DNA from: Bacteroidia bacterium
Lineage (GTDB): Bacteria; Bacteroidota; Bacteroidia; B-17B0; Aurantibacillaceae
Length of the DNA stretch: 47,089 nt
Reading direction: 5' to 3'
Assembly: GCA_020846025.1 (NCBI GenBank)
Contig: JADLER010000214.1
Span: forward strand, 1 to 47,089
Part shown: piece after piece, positions 26,072 to 34,648 of the stretch
Numbering within the stretch: the stretch's first letter is position 1
How the letters are laid out: each line of letters starts with the position of its first letter
The notes under the pieces: generated by a model
What the model was told of the DNA's origin: nothing
What the model saw: the letters and a program-made list of their open reading frames with translations, nothing else
The model's database searches: none
Program-made: the position numbers and the translations under genes

Positions 26072-27376
26072 ATGAGGCAAAACGAACATAATTTATTTTA
26101 TGGAGTTGATAAGTTAGTAATACTAATTTATACTGTTTTGGTATTTATGGGATGGCTTAATATTTATGCGGCTGTTTACAATGAGGATCATCAAAACATA
26201 TTTGACCTTTCTCAAAAATATGGTATGCAACTCGTATGGATAGGCAGTGCATTTTTTATTGCATTTTTTATTTTAATTATTGATGCAGGTTTTTATACTG
26301 TATTTGCTTATTTATTTTATTTTATTGTTTTACTGTTATGTATTTTAGTTCCTTACTTAGGAAAAGAAATTAAAGGGAGTCGCTCTTGGTTTAGAATTGG
26401 ATCTTTTGGAATTCAACCTGCTGAGTTTATGAAATTTGCTACTAACCTTGCTCTAGCCAAGTATCTCAGTAACGTGAATATTGAAGTAGTTACTCGGCAA
26501 CGAAGTCGTTTGGGTGATTTAATTAAAAATTACAAAAATACATTAATTGCTGTTTTAATATTAGGTTTACCCTTAGTAATCATAAAAGTATTACAAGATG
26601 AAACAGGATTAGCCATCGTTTTTATTGCCTTTATCATCACATTGTATCGCGAAGGCTTATCAGTAAATTTCCTAATCTTTGGTTTACTTTCCGTGTTATT
26701 ATTTGTTTTATCGCTCGTTATCGCTTCTAAATCATTAATTATTGCTCTAGCTATTATTGCTGTACTTTCATTTGTATTTATAAAACGAAGTAGAAAAAAT
26801 TTACTTATCGTTGCTTTTGTTTTTTTAGCTACAAGCGGGGTTGTATTAGGTACAAATTACGTGTATGAACACTTAGCTCCACATCAAAAAACACGTATTG
26901 ATGTATTATTAGGTAGAGGTGATGTTGATTTGAAAAAAGAGGGTTATAATGTCAATCAAGCAAAAATTGCGATTGGTTCTGGTGGTTTTTGGGGAAAGGG
27001 ATATTTACAAGGCACACAAACAAAATACGATTTTGTACCCGAACAAGACACCGATTTTATTTTTTGTACCGTGGGAGAAGAATGGGGTTTTGTGGGAAGT
27101 AGTTTAGTAATAATTTTAGAATTGTTACTTATACTAAGGGTAATATATATGGCAGAAAGACAACGTTCATCTTTTAGTCGTATTTATGGATATGGCGTTG
27201 CATCTATATTATTTTTTCATTTGGCAATTAATGTAGGAATGACTATTGGACTTATGCCTGTAATTGGAATTCCTTTACCATTTTTTAGTTATGGAGGTTC
27301 TTCATTGTGGTCCTTTACCATTTTACTTTTCATTTTTATAAAATTAGATGCCAATCGTTTATTAATTTTAAGATAA
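26072..27376 (+). CDS. rodA: Peptidoglycan glycosyltransferase RodA (SEDS family)
   Basis: 434 aa, ten helices. The SEDS hallmarks are present: GSRSWFRIGSFGIQPAEFMKFA, QDETGLAIVFIAF, and the conserved C-terminal loops FVPEQDTDFIFCTVGEEWGFVG and PLPFFSYGGSSLW. It polymerises lipid II for the elongasome with PBP2. It is the last gene of the rod cluster; the following HTH gene begins 55 bp later. Confidence 0.96.
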   Translation: MRQNEHNLFYGVDKLVILIYTVLVFMGWLNIYAAVYNEDHQNIFDLSQKYGMQLVWIGSAFFIAFFILIIDAGFYTVFAYLFYFIVLLLCILVPYLGKEIKGSRSWFRIGSFGIQPAEFMKFATNLALAKYLSNVNIEVVTRQRSRLGDLIKNYKNTLIAVLILGLPLVIIKVLQDETGLAIVFIAFIITLYREGLSVNFLIFGLLSVLLFVLSLVIASKSLIIALAIIAVLSFVFIKRSRKNLLIVAFVFLATSGVVLGTNYVYEHLAPHQKTRIDVLLGRGDVDLKKEGYNVNQAKIAIGSGGFWGKGYLQGTQTKYDFVPEQDTDFIFCTVGEEWGFVGSSLVIILELLLILRVIYMAERQRSSFSRIYGYGVASILFFHLAINVGMTIGLMPVIGIPLPFFSYGGSSLWSFTILLFIFIKLDANRLLILR

Positions 27377-27431
27377 AACATTTATCTCGAAAATAATTCG
27401 TATATTAGTGTATCATAAACTATATTGTAAA

Positions 27432-27779
27432 ATGAGTTCACTCAAACAAAAAATAGAAGAAATCCTTAAAAGAGAAAAATATACCTTTGCCCAACTAGCT
27501 GATTATCTTAATATTTCAGAAAAAAAACTTGAAGAAGGCTTAGAAAACAAAACCCTTGAACTTAGACACCTTGAAGAAATTTCTAAAAACTTAAAAGTTC
27601 CATTATATAGTTTCTTTAGAGATGCAAATAGCCAAATTGATTATAGTGAACGTCCTCATTTTATTAATAAATTATGGACTAATCAGGATTCTGAAACACA
27701 AAATCTAAGTTCTGAAATTGAACTATTAAAACAAGTGATTGCTCAAAAGGAAGCCGAGTTAGCTAACAAACTCAAATAA
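27432..27779 (+). CDS. Small HTH (XRE-like) protein with C-terminal coiled coil
   Basis: 115 aa from the ATG at 27432; a GTG at 27408 would add eight residues, of no family value. Residues ~5-65 read as an XRE-type helix-turn-helix (KIEEILKREKYTFAQLADYLNISEKKLEEGLENKT, then LEEISKNLKVPLYSFF). The last third is a heptad-like segment (SSEIELLKQVIAQKEAELANKL), suggesting a dimer. It may be a DNA-binding regulator or a structural adaptor; targets are unknown. It lies between rodA and the CNNM/CBS gene. Confidence 0.75.
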   Translation: MSSLKQKIEEILKREKYTFAQLADYLNISEKKLEEGLENKTLELRHLEEISKNLKVPLYSFFRDANSQIDYSERPHFINKLWTNQDSETQNLSSEIELLKQVIAQKEAELANKLK

Positions 27780-27795
27780 TACCTTGCAATATTAC

Positions 27796-27803
27796 TATAT
27801 TTG
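27796..27803 (+). promoter_or_regulatory. -7 promoter box (TATATTTG) for the CNNM/CBS gene
   Basis: Exact TAnnTTTG match only 9 bp before the ATG at 27813. Transcription starting about 6 bp after the box would give an almost leaderless message. No good -33 TTTG was found. Confidence 0.5.
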
Positions 27804-27812
27804 CTAATTATT

Positions 27813-29111
27813 ATGTTAAACGACCTTATTCTTACCCTTGTTTTAGTACTTATTAACGGTTTTTTTGTAGCTGCTGAATTTGCACTTGTTAAAGTAAGGG
27901 TTTCGCAATTAGATGTAAAAATTCAGAAAGGAAGCAGTAGAGCTAAATTTACCAAAAAATTACTCGACAAACTAGACGCTTATCTCTCTGCTTCACAATT
28001 AGGTATTACATTAGCATCTTTAGCCCTTGGGGCAATTGGTGAAGAAGTCATCTCTAAAATTGTTATTAATATTTTTGAAAAATATAACTTAGGTGTAAGT
28101 GAACTAACTGTTCACAGTATTTCTTTACCTATTGCATTATCTTTGCTTACTTTTTTTCATGTAACAATAGGCGAACAAATTCCTAAAATGATCGGTATAA
28201 AATACTCAATGGCCACTGCCCTATTTGTATCATGGCCTATGCGAATTTTTTATATTATTTTCAGTCCTTTTATTTGGCTGTTAAACGCATCCTCTAATTT
28301 ATGTTTACGAATTATTGGAATTAAGAAAGTAGGAGAAGAAGAGGTACACACTGAAGAAGAGTTAAGAATTATTTTAACTGAAAGTGAAGAAAGTGGAGCT
28401 ATTAAACCAAGCGAAAATGAGTTAATTCAAAATGTATTTGACTTTGATGACCGCATTGTAAAACAAATTATGGTTCCTCAAAATAGAGTAACAGCAATTG
28501 ATCTAGAAACTCTAAATACAGAAGGGATTATTAAAAAAATTTCCGATGAAGGCTTTTCACGTTATCCTATTTTTATTGGAGATATTGATAATATTATTGG
28601 TGTAGTATATGCTAAAGATTTATTTAAAGAAATAATCTCTAAAAAATTCAAAACTATTAAGGATATAATGCGTCCTGCGCATTTTATTCCTGAAACTATG
28701 AAAATTAACGACCTATTACGAGATTTTCAACGTTTACATATACAAATTGCGATAGTTACTAATGAGTTTGGCGCCACAGCCGGTATTGTTACTATGGAAG
28801 ATATTATTGAGGAACTAGTTGGCGAAATACAAGATGAACATGATGAGGAAAAACCAATTGTAGAAAAGAAAAGTGATACAGAATATATTGTTAATGCCCA
28901 AAGTAGCATTAGCGATGTTAACGAATTATTACCGATGTCTTTTCCAGAAGATGAAAAATATGAAACAGTTTCGGGATTAATAAATTTTATTTGGGGAAGA
29001 ATTCCAGGCCTAAATGAGAAAAGAAAATATAACGGCTATGAAATAACTATCTTACAACGAAAAAAACAAACCGTTGAATCTGTGCGCTTAAAAGTTATTG
29101 ACGCAGAATAA
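27813..29111 (+). CDS. CNNM/CBS-domain membrane protein (hemolysin-family transporter)
   Basis: 432 aa from ATG 27813; TTG 27801 would lie inside the promoter box. The N-terminal DUF21/CNNM domain has about four helices, with NGFFVAAEFALVKVR at the start and TFFHVTIGEQIPKMIG. A CBS pair follows (MVPQNRVTAIDLETL ... and IMRPAHFIPETMKINDLL), then a CorC_HlyC domain (TEYIVNAQSSISDVNELL). Bacterial CNNM relatives are implicated in Mg2+/Co2+ export, and CBS pairs bind adenine nucleotides. It is the typical length and is complete. Confidence 0.92.
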   Translation: MLNDLILTLVLVLINGFFVAAEFALVKVRVSQLDVKIQKGSSRAKFTKKLLDKLDAYLSASQLGITLASLALGAIGEEVISKIVINIFEKYNLGVSELTVHSISLPIALSLLTFFHVTIGEQIPKMIGIKYSMATALFVSWPMRIFYIIFSPFIWLLNASSNLCLRIIGIKKVGEEEVHTEEELRIILTESEESGAIKPSENELIQNVFDFDDRIVKQIMVPQNRVTAIDLETLNTEGIIKKISDEGFSRYPIFIGDIDNIIGVVYAKDLFKEIISKKFKTIKDIMRPAHFIPETMKINDLLRDFQRLHIQIAIVTNEFGATAGIVTMEDIIEELVGEIQDEHDEEKPIVEKKSDTEYIVNAQSSISDVNELLPMSFPEDEKYETVSGLINFIWGRIPGLNEKRKYNGYEITILQRKKQTVESVRLKVIDAE

Positions 29112-29146
29112 TTAACACCTTTTTACAAAATCGACATCAACATCCA

Positions 29147-29177
29147 TTTGGAAATATTCACTTATTAATTATTTTTG
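29147..29177 (+). promoter_or_regulatory. Canonical Bacteroidota promoter for the STAS-like gene
   Basis: TTTG at 29147-29150 and TATTTTTG at 29170-29177 are separated by 19 bp, the expected spacing for the -33/-7 pair. The ATG at 29211 follows 33 bp later. One of the two clearest promoters in the window. Confidence 0.75.
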
Positions 29178-29210
29178 TATAAAAAATTAATTAATTTATC
29201 TTAACAATCA

Positions 29211-29597
29211 ATGGATTTATCTAAAACAAAAACATTTGATGATTTTGAAATTGAACTAATAAATGATTGTTATTATAAAATTACCCTTCATGACGATTGT
29301 ATTTTTAGTTACGATGAACTTAACCTATTAATTGAAACCCAAATAGCATGGGGCGAGAAAAAACGACCTGTGATGATTATTTGTGGAGAATACAGTAATA
29401 CGGATACGGAATTCTTAAAACACTTAGGTAAAAATGTAAACGACCCTTATTCAATAGCCGATGCCTTTGTTCTAAAATCTTTGTCTCAGCGTTATTTAGC
29501 AAAATTTTATTTTAAGTTTGTAAAACCAGAACGACCTACTGAATTCTTTAAAAAAGAAGAAGATGCCTTGACTTGGTTACAACAATTTATCCGTTAA
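29211..29597 (+). CDS. Small soluble STAS-like (DUF7793-type) protein
   Basis: 128 aa, no membrane segment. The pattern fits a STAS/SpoIIAA-like fold: strand-rich N-terminus (FEIELINDCYYKITLHDDCIFSYDELN), a central VMIICGEYSNTDTEF segment and a C-terminal helix (FKKEEDALTWLQQFI), as seen in Bacteroidota proteins named for an ADP-binding STAS-like domain. The match is by recall of pattern, not by search. It has its own canonical promoter. A link with the SpoIIE-type phosphatase at 34649 as an anti-anti-sigma partner is a speculation only. Confidence 0.65.
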   Translation: MDLSKTKTFDDFEIELINDCYYKITLHDDCIFSYDELNLLIETQIAWGEKKRPVMIICGEYSNTDTEFLKHLGKNVNDPYSIADAFVLKSLSQRYLAKFYFKFVKPERPTEFFKKEEDALTWLQQFIR

Positions 29598-29602
29598 AAT
29601 TT

Positions 29603-29610
29603 TATCTTTG
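29603..29610 (+). promoter_or_regulatory. -7 promoter box (TATCTTTG) overlapping a false TTG start
   Basis: Exact TAnnTTTG match. Its final TTG (29608-29610) is in frame with the downstream protein but cannot be translated if this is the promoter, so the start is placed at TTG 29629, 19 nt further on. Confidence 0.5.
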
Positions 29611-29628
29611 CTTTCTAATTTTCCAATT

Positions 29629-30285
29629 TTGAAGCAATTTATTCTCATATTTCTGAGCATACCATTCTTTATACAATCACAAGAAAATGATAATAGATTT
29701 AATGTATTAGTTATGGCTGGCGTTTCACCTGCTCAAATTCATGGTGATTCTTATAGCGGATTTAATAAATTAGGTGGCATTGGAGGCATTGGGATTGAAA
29801 CACAGTTTAATCAAAAAACGAGTTTAAATGTTGCTTTTCAATTCATACAAAAAGGGGCACGTAAAAATCAAAATCCGCAAAAAAACGATTACGCCTTTTA
29901 TTATCTTAATTTGAATTATCTGGAGGTGCCCATAAATTTTGCTTACACACAAAAAAAAATTATTGTGGACATTGGAGTATCTGCTGCTTATTTAATTGAC
30001 TATTATGAAGGTTCTGATGTAGGTAACATAACAGGCTTATACCCTTTTAATAAGTTTGATTATTCTGTTAAAATAGGCCTTGGATACAACATAAATCCAA
30101 AGTGGTTTGTGAATGTAAGAAGTAGCAATTCTTTTATGACTATTAGACCCAACAGAGTAAAACAAGCCATATATTATAATAATATAATTGCACGAACTTT
30201 TAATAAAGGCTACTACAACAATATTTTAGAGATAACATTAGGATATCGAATTAAACCTAAAAAAAGTAAAAGTGAATCAAAGTAA
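29629..30285 (+). CDS. Outer-membrane beta-barrel (PorT-like) protein
   Basis: 218 aa from TTG 29629, which gives a clean signal peptide (KQFILIFLSIPFFIQSQ). No ATG exists before the mature part. The mature protein has an Omp_b-brl_2/PorT-like pattern: VLVMAGVSPAQIHGDS, GIGIETQFNQKTSLNVAFQF, YLNLNYLEVPINFAY, VDIGVSAAYLI and a final ILEITLGYRI strand. It is predicted to sit in the outer membrane; PorT-like members can take part in T9SS assembly, but this one has no specific evidence for that. The 3' end overlaps the ubiX remnant by 14 nt. Confidence 0.82.
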   Translation: MKQFILIFLSIPFFIQSQENDNRFNVLVMAGVSPAQIHGDSYSGFNKLGGIGGIGIETQFNQKTSLNVAFQFIQKGARKNQNPQKNDYAFYYLNLNYLEVPINFAYTQKKIIVDIGVSAAYLIDYYEGSDVGNITGLYPFNKFDYSVKIGLGYNINPKWFVNVRSSNSFMTIRPNRVKQAIYYNNIIARTFNKGYYNNILEITLGYRIKPKKSKSESK

Positions 30286-30844
30286 ACATAAAATTATAGT
30301 AGCCATTACTGGAGCCAGTGGAAGTATTTATGCTAAAGTATTACTTGATAAATTATTAAGCCTTAGCTCACGCATTGAAACCGTTGGCATTGTGATGAGC
30401 GATAATGCTAAAACCGTATGGAAACAATAACTAGGAAATGAGGATTTTAATAAATACTCTACGTTTACTTTTTATGAAAAACATAATTTTTTTGCGCCTT
30501 TTGCATCAGGCTCAGCTAAATACGACACAATGATAATTTGCCCTTGTAGCATGGGTACCTTAGCTCGAATTGCTTCGGGTATAAGTAACGATTTAACTAC
30601 AAGAGCCGCCGATGTTATCTTAAAAGAAAGAAGAAAGTTGATATTAATGGTTCGCGAAACCCCTTATAGTTCTATTCATCTTAATAATATGCAAACAATA
30701 ACACATGCTGGGGGAATTATTTGCCCAGCTTCACCTTCTTTTTACTCTAATCCAACTAATTTTGAAGAACTTGCTAGTACTGTGATTGATAGAATTTTAG
30801 ATTTGAGTAACTTACCTGTTCAAACTAAACGTTGGCAAGAATAA
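30272..30844 (+). pseudogene. ubiX: Flavin prenyltransferase UbiX with a premature in-frame stop
   Basis: A GTG at 30272 opens a frame that reads VAITGASGSIYAKVLL, the UbiX FMN-binding start. It stops at TAA 30428-30430 (codon 53), then continues in the same frame to the normal end at 30844 with IICPCSMGTLARIASG, RAADVILKERRKLILMVRETP and IICPASPSFYSNP. The total length (190 codons plus stop) equals that of intact UbiX, so one base change explains everything. The stop stands where relatives tend to have a Glu in '(E/K)-x-E-L-G', consistent with GAA to TAA. UbiX makes prenylated FMN for UbiD-type decarboxylases. Alternatives are a sequencing error or a recent loss; the distal ORF from ATG 30530 (104 aa) lacks the N-terminal FMN-binding strand. 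Confidence 0.85.
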
Positions 30845-30856
30845 AGAGAGCTATCT

Positions 30857-30893
30857 AATTGTTTTTTAACATTTTACAAACAATTTCGTTTTT
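30857..30893 (+). terminator. Weak AT-rich terminator after ubiX
   Basis: AATTGTTT (30857-30864) and AAACAATT (30878-30885) pair around a 13-nt loop and are followed by a T-rich run. The stem is AT-only, so confidence is low. Confidence 0.3.
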
Positions 30894-30894
30894 T

Positions 30895-30926
30895 TTTGTA
30901 AGCAATTGAAAAAAAAACTAATTTTG
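30895..30926 (+). promoter_or_regulatory. Canonical promoter for the 1205-aa secreted protein
   Basis: TTTG at 30895-30898 and TAATTTTG at 30919-30926 with a 20-bp spacer fit the Bacteroidota -33/-7 consensus. The ATG is 27 bp downstream of the -7 box. Confidence 0.75.
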
Positions 30927-30953
30927 GTACACTATTTTTAAATCTAATCTATT

Positions 30954-33900
30954 ATGAAAAGAATTTTATCCCTATTTTTATTTATTCTGTCTAACTACAT
31001 TATTGGGCAAACAATTTCCACGCCATCTTATCAAGCATATAATGTAACCATTTCCAATATTACTACATCGTCTATGAAAATAGACTGGTCTTCTGGTGCT
31101 GGTGCTTATGAAATTGTAATAATTAGACCTGCCTTAAATACAAGGGTGGCACCAGATAATGCGGATATGGGAACTTATTCTGCAAACACAGTTTATGGAA
31201 GTGGAACAAACTTAGGCTCTGCTAATTATGTAGTTTATAAAGGAACAGGTAACTCGGTAACAGTAACTGGCTTAGCTCCAAATGTTAACTACGAGGCTGT
31301 TGTTTATAGCTACAACTATGGATGCATCGTATATGTACTTACTTGCCAAGCTTATGGTTATAAGGTTAACACTGGTTATACTTCATCTAATTATGAGCAA
31401 CATTATACTTTAGATAATTCTCCAAGTGCTTATCCAACAATTAATGTAACTGGCACACCAGGCGCTACAACTGCCACCTTAAGTGTAACTGGCTCAGGAT
31501 TTGACCGCACTTTAATTAGTGTAAGAGAATATACAACTACTGGTTATTCACCTATTGATGGAACATATTATACTCCATCTGCAACATACGGAAGTGGTAG
31601 CCAAGTTGGGGGTTCTGGTACAAACAATTATTGCACATATTTTACTAGTCCAACTGGAACAAACAATTTAACAAATTTAAAGCCTGCAACCACTTATTGG
31701 GCAAGAGCCTACTCGTGTAATGGTCAAGGTTCTTCTACAAATAACAGCTATAATTATTATAGCTACAACGCTATCTCATTCTCTACATACAATACTCCAC
31801 CAACAATCAACTCTATTTCAAATTATACTATTTGTCAGGATGCACCAACCACCTATGTATCATTATCAGGGATTGGAGATGGAAGCGCTGCTGAAACACA
31901 AACATTAACTTTAAATGCCTATTCGAGTAATACTGCATTAATTCCTAACCCAACAACTACATATTCAAGCCCTAATAGTACTGGAACACTTTCCTTTAAA
32001 CCAAATGCTGGACAATCTGGTACAGCTATTATCTCTGTATATGTAAATGATGGAGGGCCAAATAATAATCAAACTATTAAAACCTTTACAGTAACTGTAA
32101 AAGGTATTCCTTACGCTGCTGGAGCTATAAGTACTGCTACCACAACACTTTGTAAAGTAAAGAATGGTGTGGTTTTCTCGGTTCCAACTATTTCAAATAC
32201 AACTACCTATAATTGGACTTTACCGCCAAATGCTACAGTTACAGCAGGTGCAAACACCAACTCAATTACAGTTAACTTTAATACAACAGTTAATTCATAT
32301 TATATTTCAGTATATGGAAGTAACTCCAATGGCTGTGGCAATGGCTCATCTTCTTCTCTTTTACTTAATTTTGACAATGTTCCTACAACCTCAAATGCTG
32401 GACCAAATCAATCAATATGCAACAATATTACCCCTTTAGCAGCTAATACCCCTTCGATTGGAAATGGCGCATGGACTTATTGTTCAACTGGTTTAGGAAA
32501 TTTATCTTCTACAGTTACACCAAATGCTAATTTATCTGTTGCAAATAATCAAACTGTAACCGCTGTATGGACAGTTACAAATGGCGTTTGTCCTGCTAGT
32601 AGTTCAACTGTAGTGGTTACTAATATTTTTGGCGATCCAAGTTGCTCACCTAAGGCTGAATTTGTTGTAAGCAATACCCAACCTTGCGTAGGAACAGCTG
32701 TAACATTTACAAATTCATCTATTCAAGCGCCAGGCCCTAATACTTATACTTGGACTTTTGGCGCAGGAGCTACACCAGCTACTTCTACTTCTACAGCATC
32801 GGCAATTACTGTTACATATTCAACTGCAGGTGCAAAAACTGTTACGTTATCAATGAATGCAGGTGGAGGTGATTTAACAATGATAAAAACAAATTACATT
32901 AATGTTATTACAGCACCTGCATCACCGAGTACAATATTTGGTAATAGTACTATTTGCCAAGGGCAAACAGGTGAGTCTTTCTTTGTAAATACAGTTACTG
33001 ATGCTACAAGTTATAACTGGACATTCCCAAGTGGTGTTTCATTAAATACAGGTAGTAATACCAATGCCATAACTGCTAACTTTTCTACTACCGCAACCAG
33101 TGGAAACATCGGTGTATCGGCTGTAAATGTTTGTGGTAGCAGCGCACCAACTACTAAAAGTGTTACTGTAAATCCATTACCTACACTTGCCTCTGCCATA
33201 ACTGGTAGCTCCACCGTATGCCAAGGACAAAATGCTATTGTATATGTTGCAAACAACTTAAATAATGGTTTATCATATACATGGGCTACTCCAAATGGTT
33301 GTAATATTATAGCAGGATTAAATACACGTACAATCACTGTTAGTTATGATAATTCATCTACATCAGGCACAATGAGTGTTTATGGAACAAATGGATGTGG
33401 AGATGGAGCAATGCGAAGCAAAGCTATTACTGTTAATCCTTTACCTGCTGCTGCTGGAGCTATTTCTGGATCTGCTAACAATGCTCTTTGTCCATTACCT
33501 ACAAATATAAACTATTCTATTTCTCCTGTTAGTAATGCTACTAGTTATACTTGGATTTATCCAAACGGTTATAACGTTGTGAGTGGTTTAAATACTAACT
33601 CTTTATTTTTAGACGCTACTTTAAATGCTAATAGTGGTGGAATAAAAGTAGTAGCTAATAATGCTTGCGGAAGTGGTGATACTTCAAGTGTTCTTATGGT
33701 AAATGTAAATCCGCTTCCTGCTCAACAACTTTGTGTAGTAACAGTAGATACTTCCTCTAATTACAATGAAATATTCTGGCAAAAAGGGGGTGCATCTGAC
33801 GTGGATAGTTTTAGAGTGTATAGAATGTTATCAGCATCTTTAGACACATTAATTGGCACTGTTGATTTTGCTGACCTAGGAAGATTGGTGGATAGCACGG

Positions 33901-34571
33901 CTAACCCAAATGTAACAAGTTATACCTACAAAATTGCGGCTGTAGATAGCTGTGGAAATGAAGGACCAAAAAGTGCCATTCATCAAAGTATCCACCTTCA
34001 AAGTATTTACAGTCCTGTTCCTCAAAAAATGGATTTAAGTTGGAACTTATATGTTGGAGCAACCGTTGATAATTACCGTGTAATGCGAGATACTAACAAT
34101 TCTGGTAATTGGATTGTATTAGCAGCGAATTTAGCACCTAATGCTACCAGTTTCACAGATTATGGAATACCAGCAGGAGCTAACTCAGTTCAATATCGTG
34201 TAGATGTGGTTTGGTTAAATACATGCGACCCAACAGCTAAAGTGGCTCAAAGTATCATCAATACTACCAAATCAAACACAAAAGATTTTGTAATTGGTAC
34301 TCCTACAAGTTTAAGTAAGCAAACTGACTTATTAAATTCAGTAAGTTTATTCCCAAATCCTACGAAAGATTATTTTGAAATTAAATTAAACTCAGGAGTT
34401 GAAAATCTAAACATTGAAATTTTAAACCAACTAGGTAGCATTGTAAAAACTATACCTGCTGGTGCAACAGATCATGTTTCGGTAAATATTAATGATTTAA
34501 GTTCTGGAGTTTATTATATCGTTGTAAAAACACCGTTTGGTTCTGTAACCAAACGTTTAAGTAAAATGTAA
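30954..34571 (+). CDS. Large T9SS type-A secreted protein with Fn3, Ig-like and PKD repeats
   Basis: 1205 aa. A signal peptide (RILSLFLFILSNYIIG) is followed by two fibronectin-III-like units (~20-280, with ISNITTSSMKIDWSSG), an Ig/cadherin-like domain (~285-385, INSISNYTICQDAPTT), then several PKD-like repeats. These repeats share a 'GxSTVCQGQ ... YTWxxPxG ... GLNTxxITVxY ... GTNGCG' design, and one classic PKD unit reads CVGTAVTFTNSS then YTWTFGAG. Two more Fn3-like domains follow (~935-1105), then a C-terminal T9SS type-A domain with SLFPNPTKDYFEIKL, LSSGVYYIVVKT and the final basic KRLSKM. It is predicted to be exported and cell-surface attached, probably as an adhesin or matrix protein (inference). 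It has its own promoter and a strong terminator. Confidence 0.9.
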   Translation: MKRILSLFLFILSNYIIGQTISTPSYQAYNVTISNITTSSMKIDWSSGAGAYEIVIIRPALNTRVAPDNADMGTYSANTVYGSGTNLGSANYVVYKGTGNSVTVTGLAPNVNYEAVVYSYNYGCIVYVLTCQAYGYKVNTGYTSSNYEQHYTLDNSPSAYPTINVTGTPGATTATLSVTGSGFDRTLISVREYTTTGYSPIDGTYYTPSATYGSGSQVGGSGTNNYCTYFTSPTGTNNLTNLKPATTYWARAYSCNGQGSSTNNSYNYYSYNAISFSTYNTPPTINSISNYTICQDAPTTYVSLSGIGDGSAAETQTLTLNAYSSNTALIPNPTTTYSSPNSTGTLSFKPNAGQSGTAIISVYVNDGGPNNNQTIKTFTVTVKGIPYAAGAISTATTTLCKVKNGVVFSVPTISNTTTYNWTLPPNATVTAGANTNSITVNFNTTVNSYYISVYGSNSNGCGNGSSSSLLLNFDNVPTTSNAGPNQSICNNITPLAANTPSIGNGAWTYCSTGLGNLSSTVTPNANLSVANNQTVTAVWTVTNGVCPASSSTVVVTNIFGDPSCSPKAEFVVSNTQPCVGTAVTFTNSSIQAPGPNTYTWTFGAGATPATSTSTASAITVTYSTAGAKTVTLSMNAGGGDLTMIKTNYINVITAPASPSTIFGNSTICQGQTGESFFVNTVTDATSYNWTFPSGVSLNTGSNTNAITANFSTTATSGNIGVSAVNVCGSSAPTTKSVTVNPLPTLASAITGSSTVCQGQNAIVYVANNLNNGLSYTWATPNGCNIIAGLNTRTITVSYDNSSTSGTMSVYGTNGCGDGAMRSKAITVNPLPAAAGAISGSANNALCPLPTNINYSISPVSNATSYTWIYPNGYNVVSGLNTNSLFLDATLNANSGGIKVVANNACGSGDTSSVLMVNVNPLPAQQLCVVTVDTSSNYNEIFWQKGGASDVDSFRVYRMLSASLDTLIGTVDFADLGRLVDSTANPNVTSYTYKIAAVDSCGNEGPKSAIHQSIHLQSIYSPVPQKMDLSWNLYVGATVDNYRVMRDTNNSGNWIVLAANLAPNATSFTDYGIPAGANSVQYRVDVVWLNTCDPTAKVAQSIINTTKSNTKDFVIGTPTSLSKQTDLLNSVSLFPNPTKDYFEIKLNSGVENLNIEILNQLGSIVKTIPAGATDHVSVNINDLSSGVYYIVVKTPFGSVTKRLSKM

Positions 34572-34590
34572 TAAATTACTTTATTCTTAT

Positions 34591-34625
34591 AAAAAAGGCT
34601 GTTCTTGTAGGACAGCCTTTTTTTT
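34591..34625 (+). terminator. Strong intrinsic terminator
   Basis: AAAAAAGGCTGT and ACAGCCTTTTTT form a 12-bp stem that can extend by three pairs (one G-U) to a TGT loop, with a T-run following. It ends the 1205-aa gene unit and separates it from the SpoIIE gene. Confidence 0.92.
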
Positions 34626-34648
34626 ATTACATTTATTCGCCCTTTAAA

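Noticed and set aside
30530-30844. A separate 104-aa gene starting at ATG 30530.
   Set aside because: It is the distal, in-frame part of ubiX; upstream codons beyond the TAA at 30428 read as conserved UbiX.
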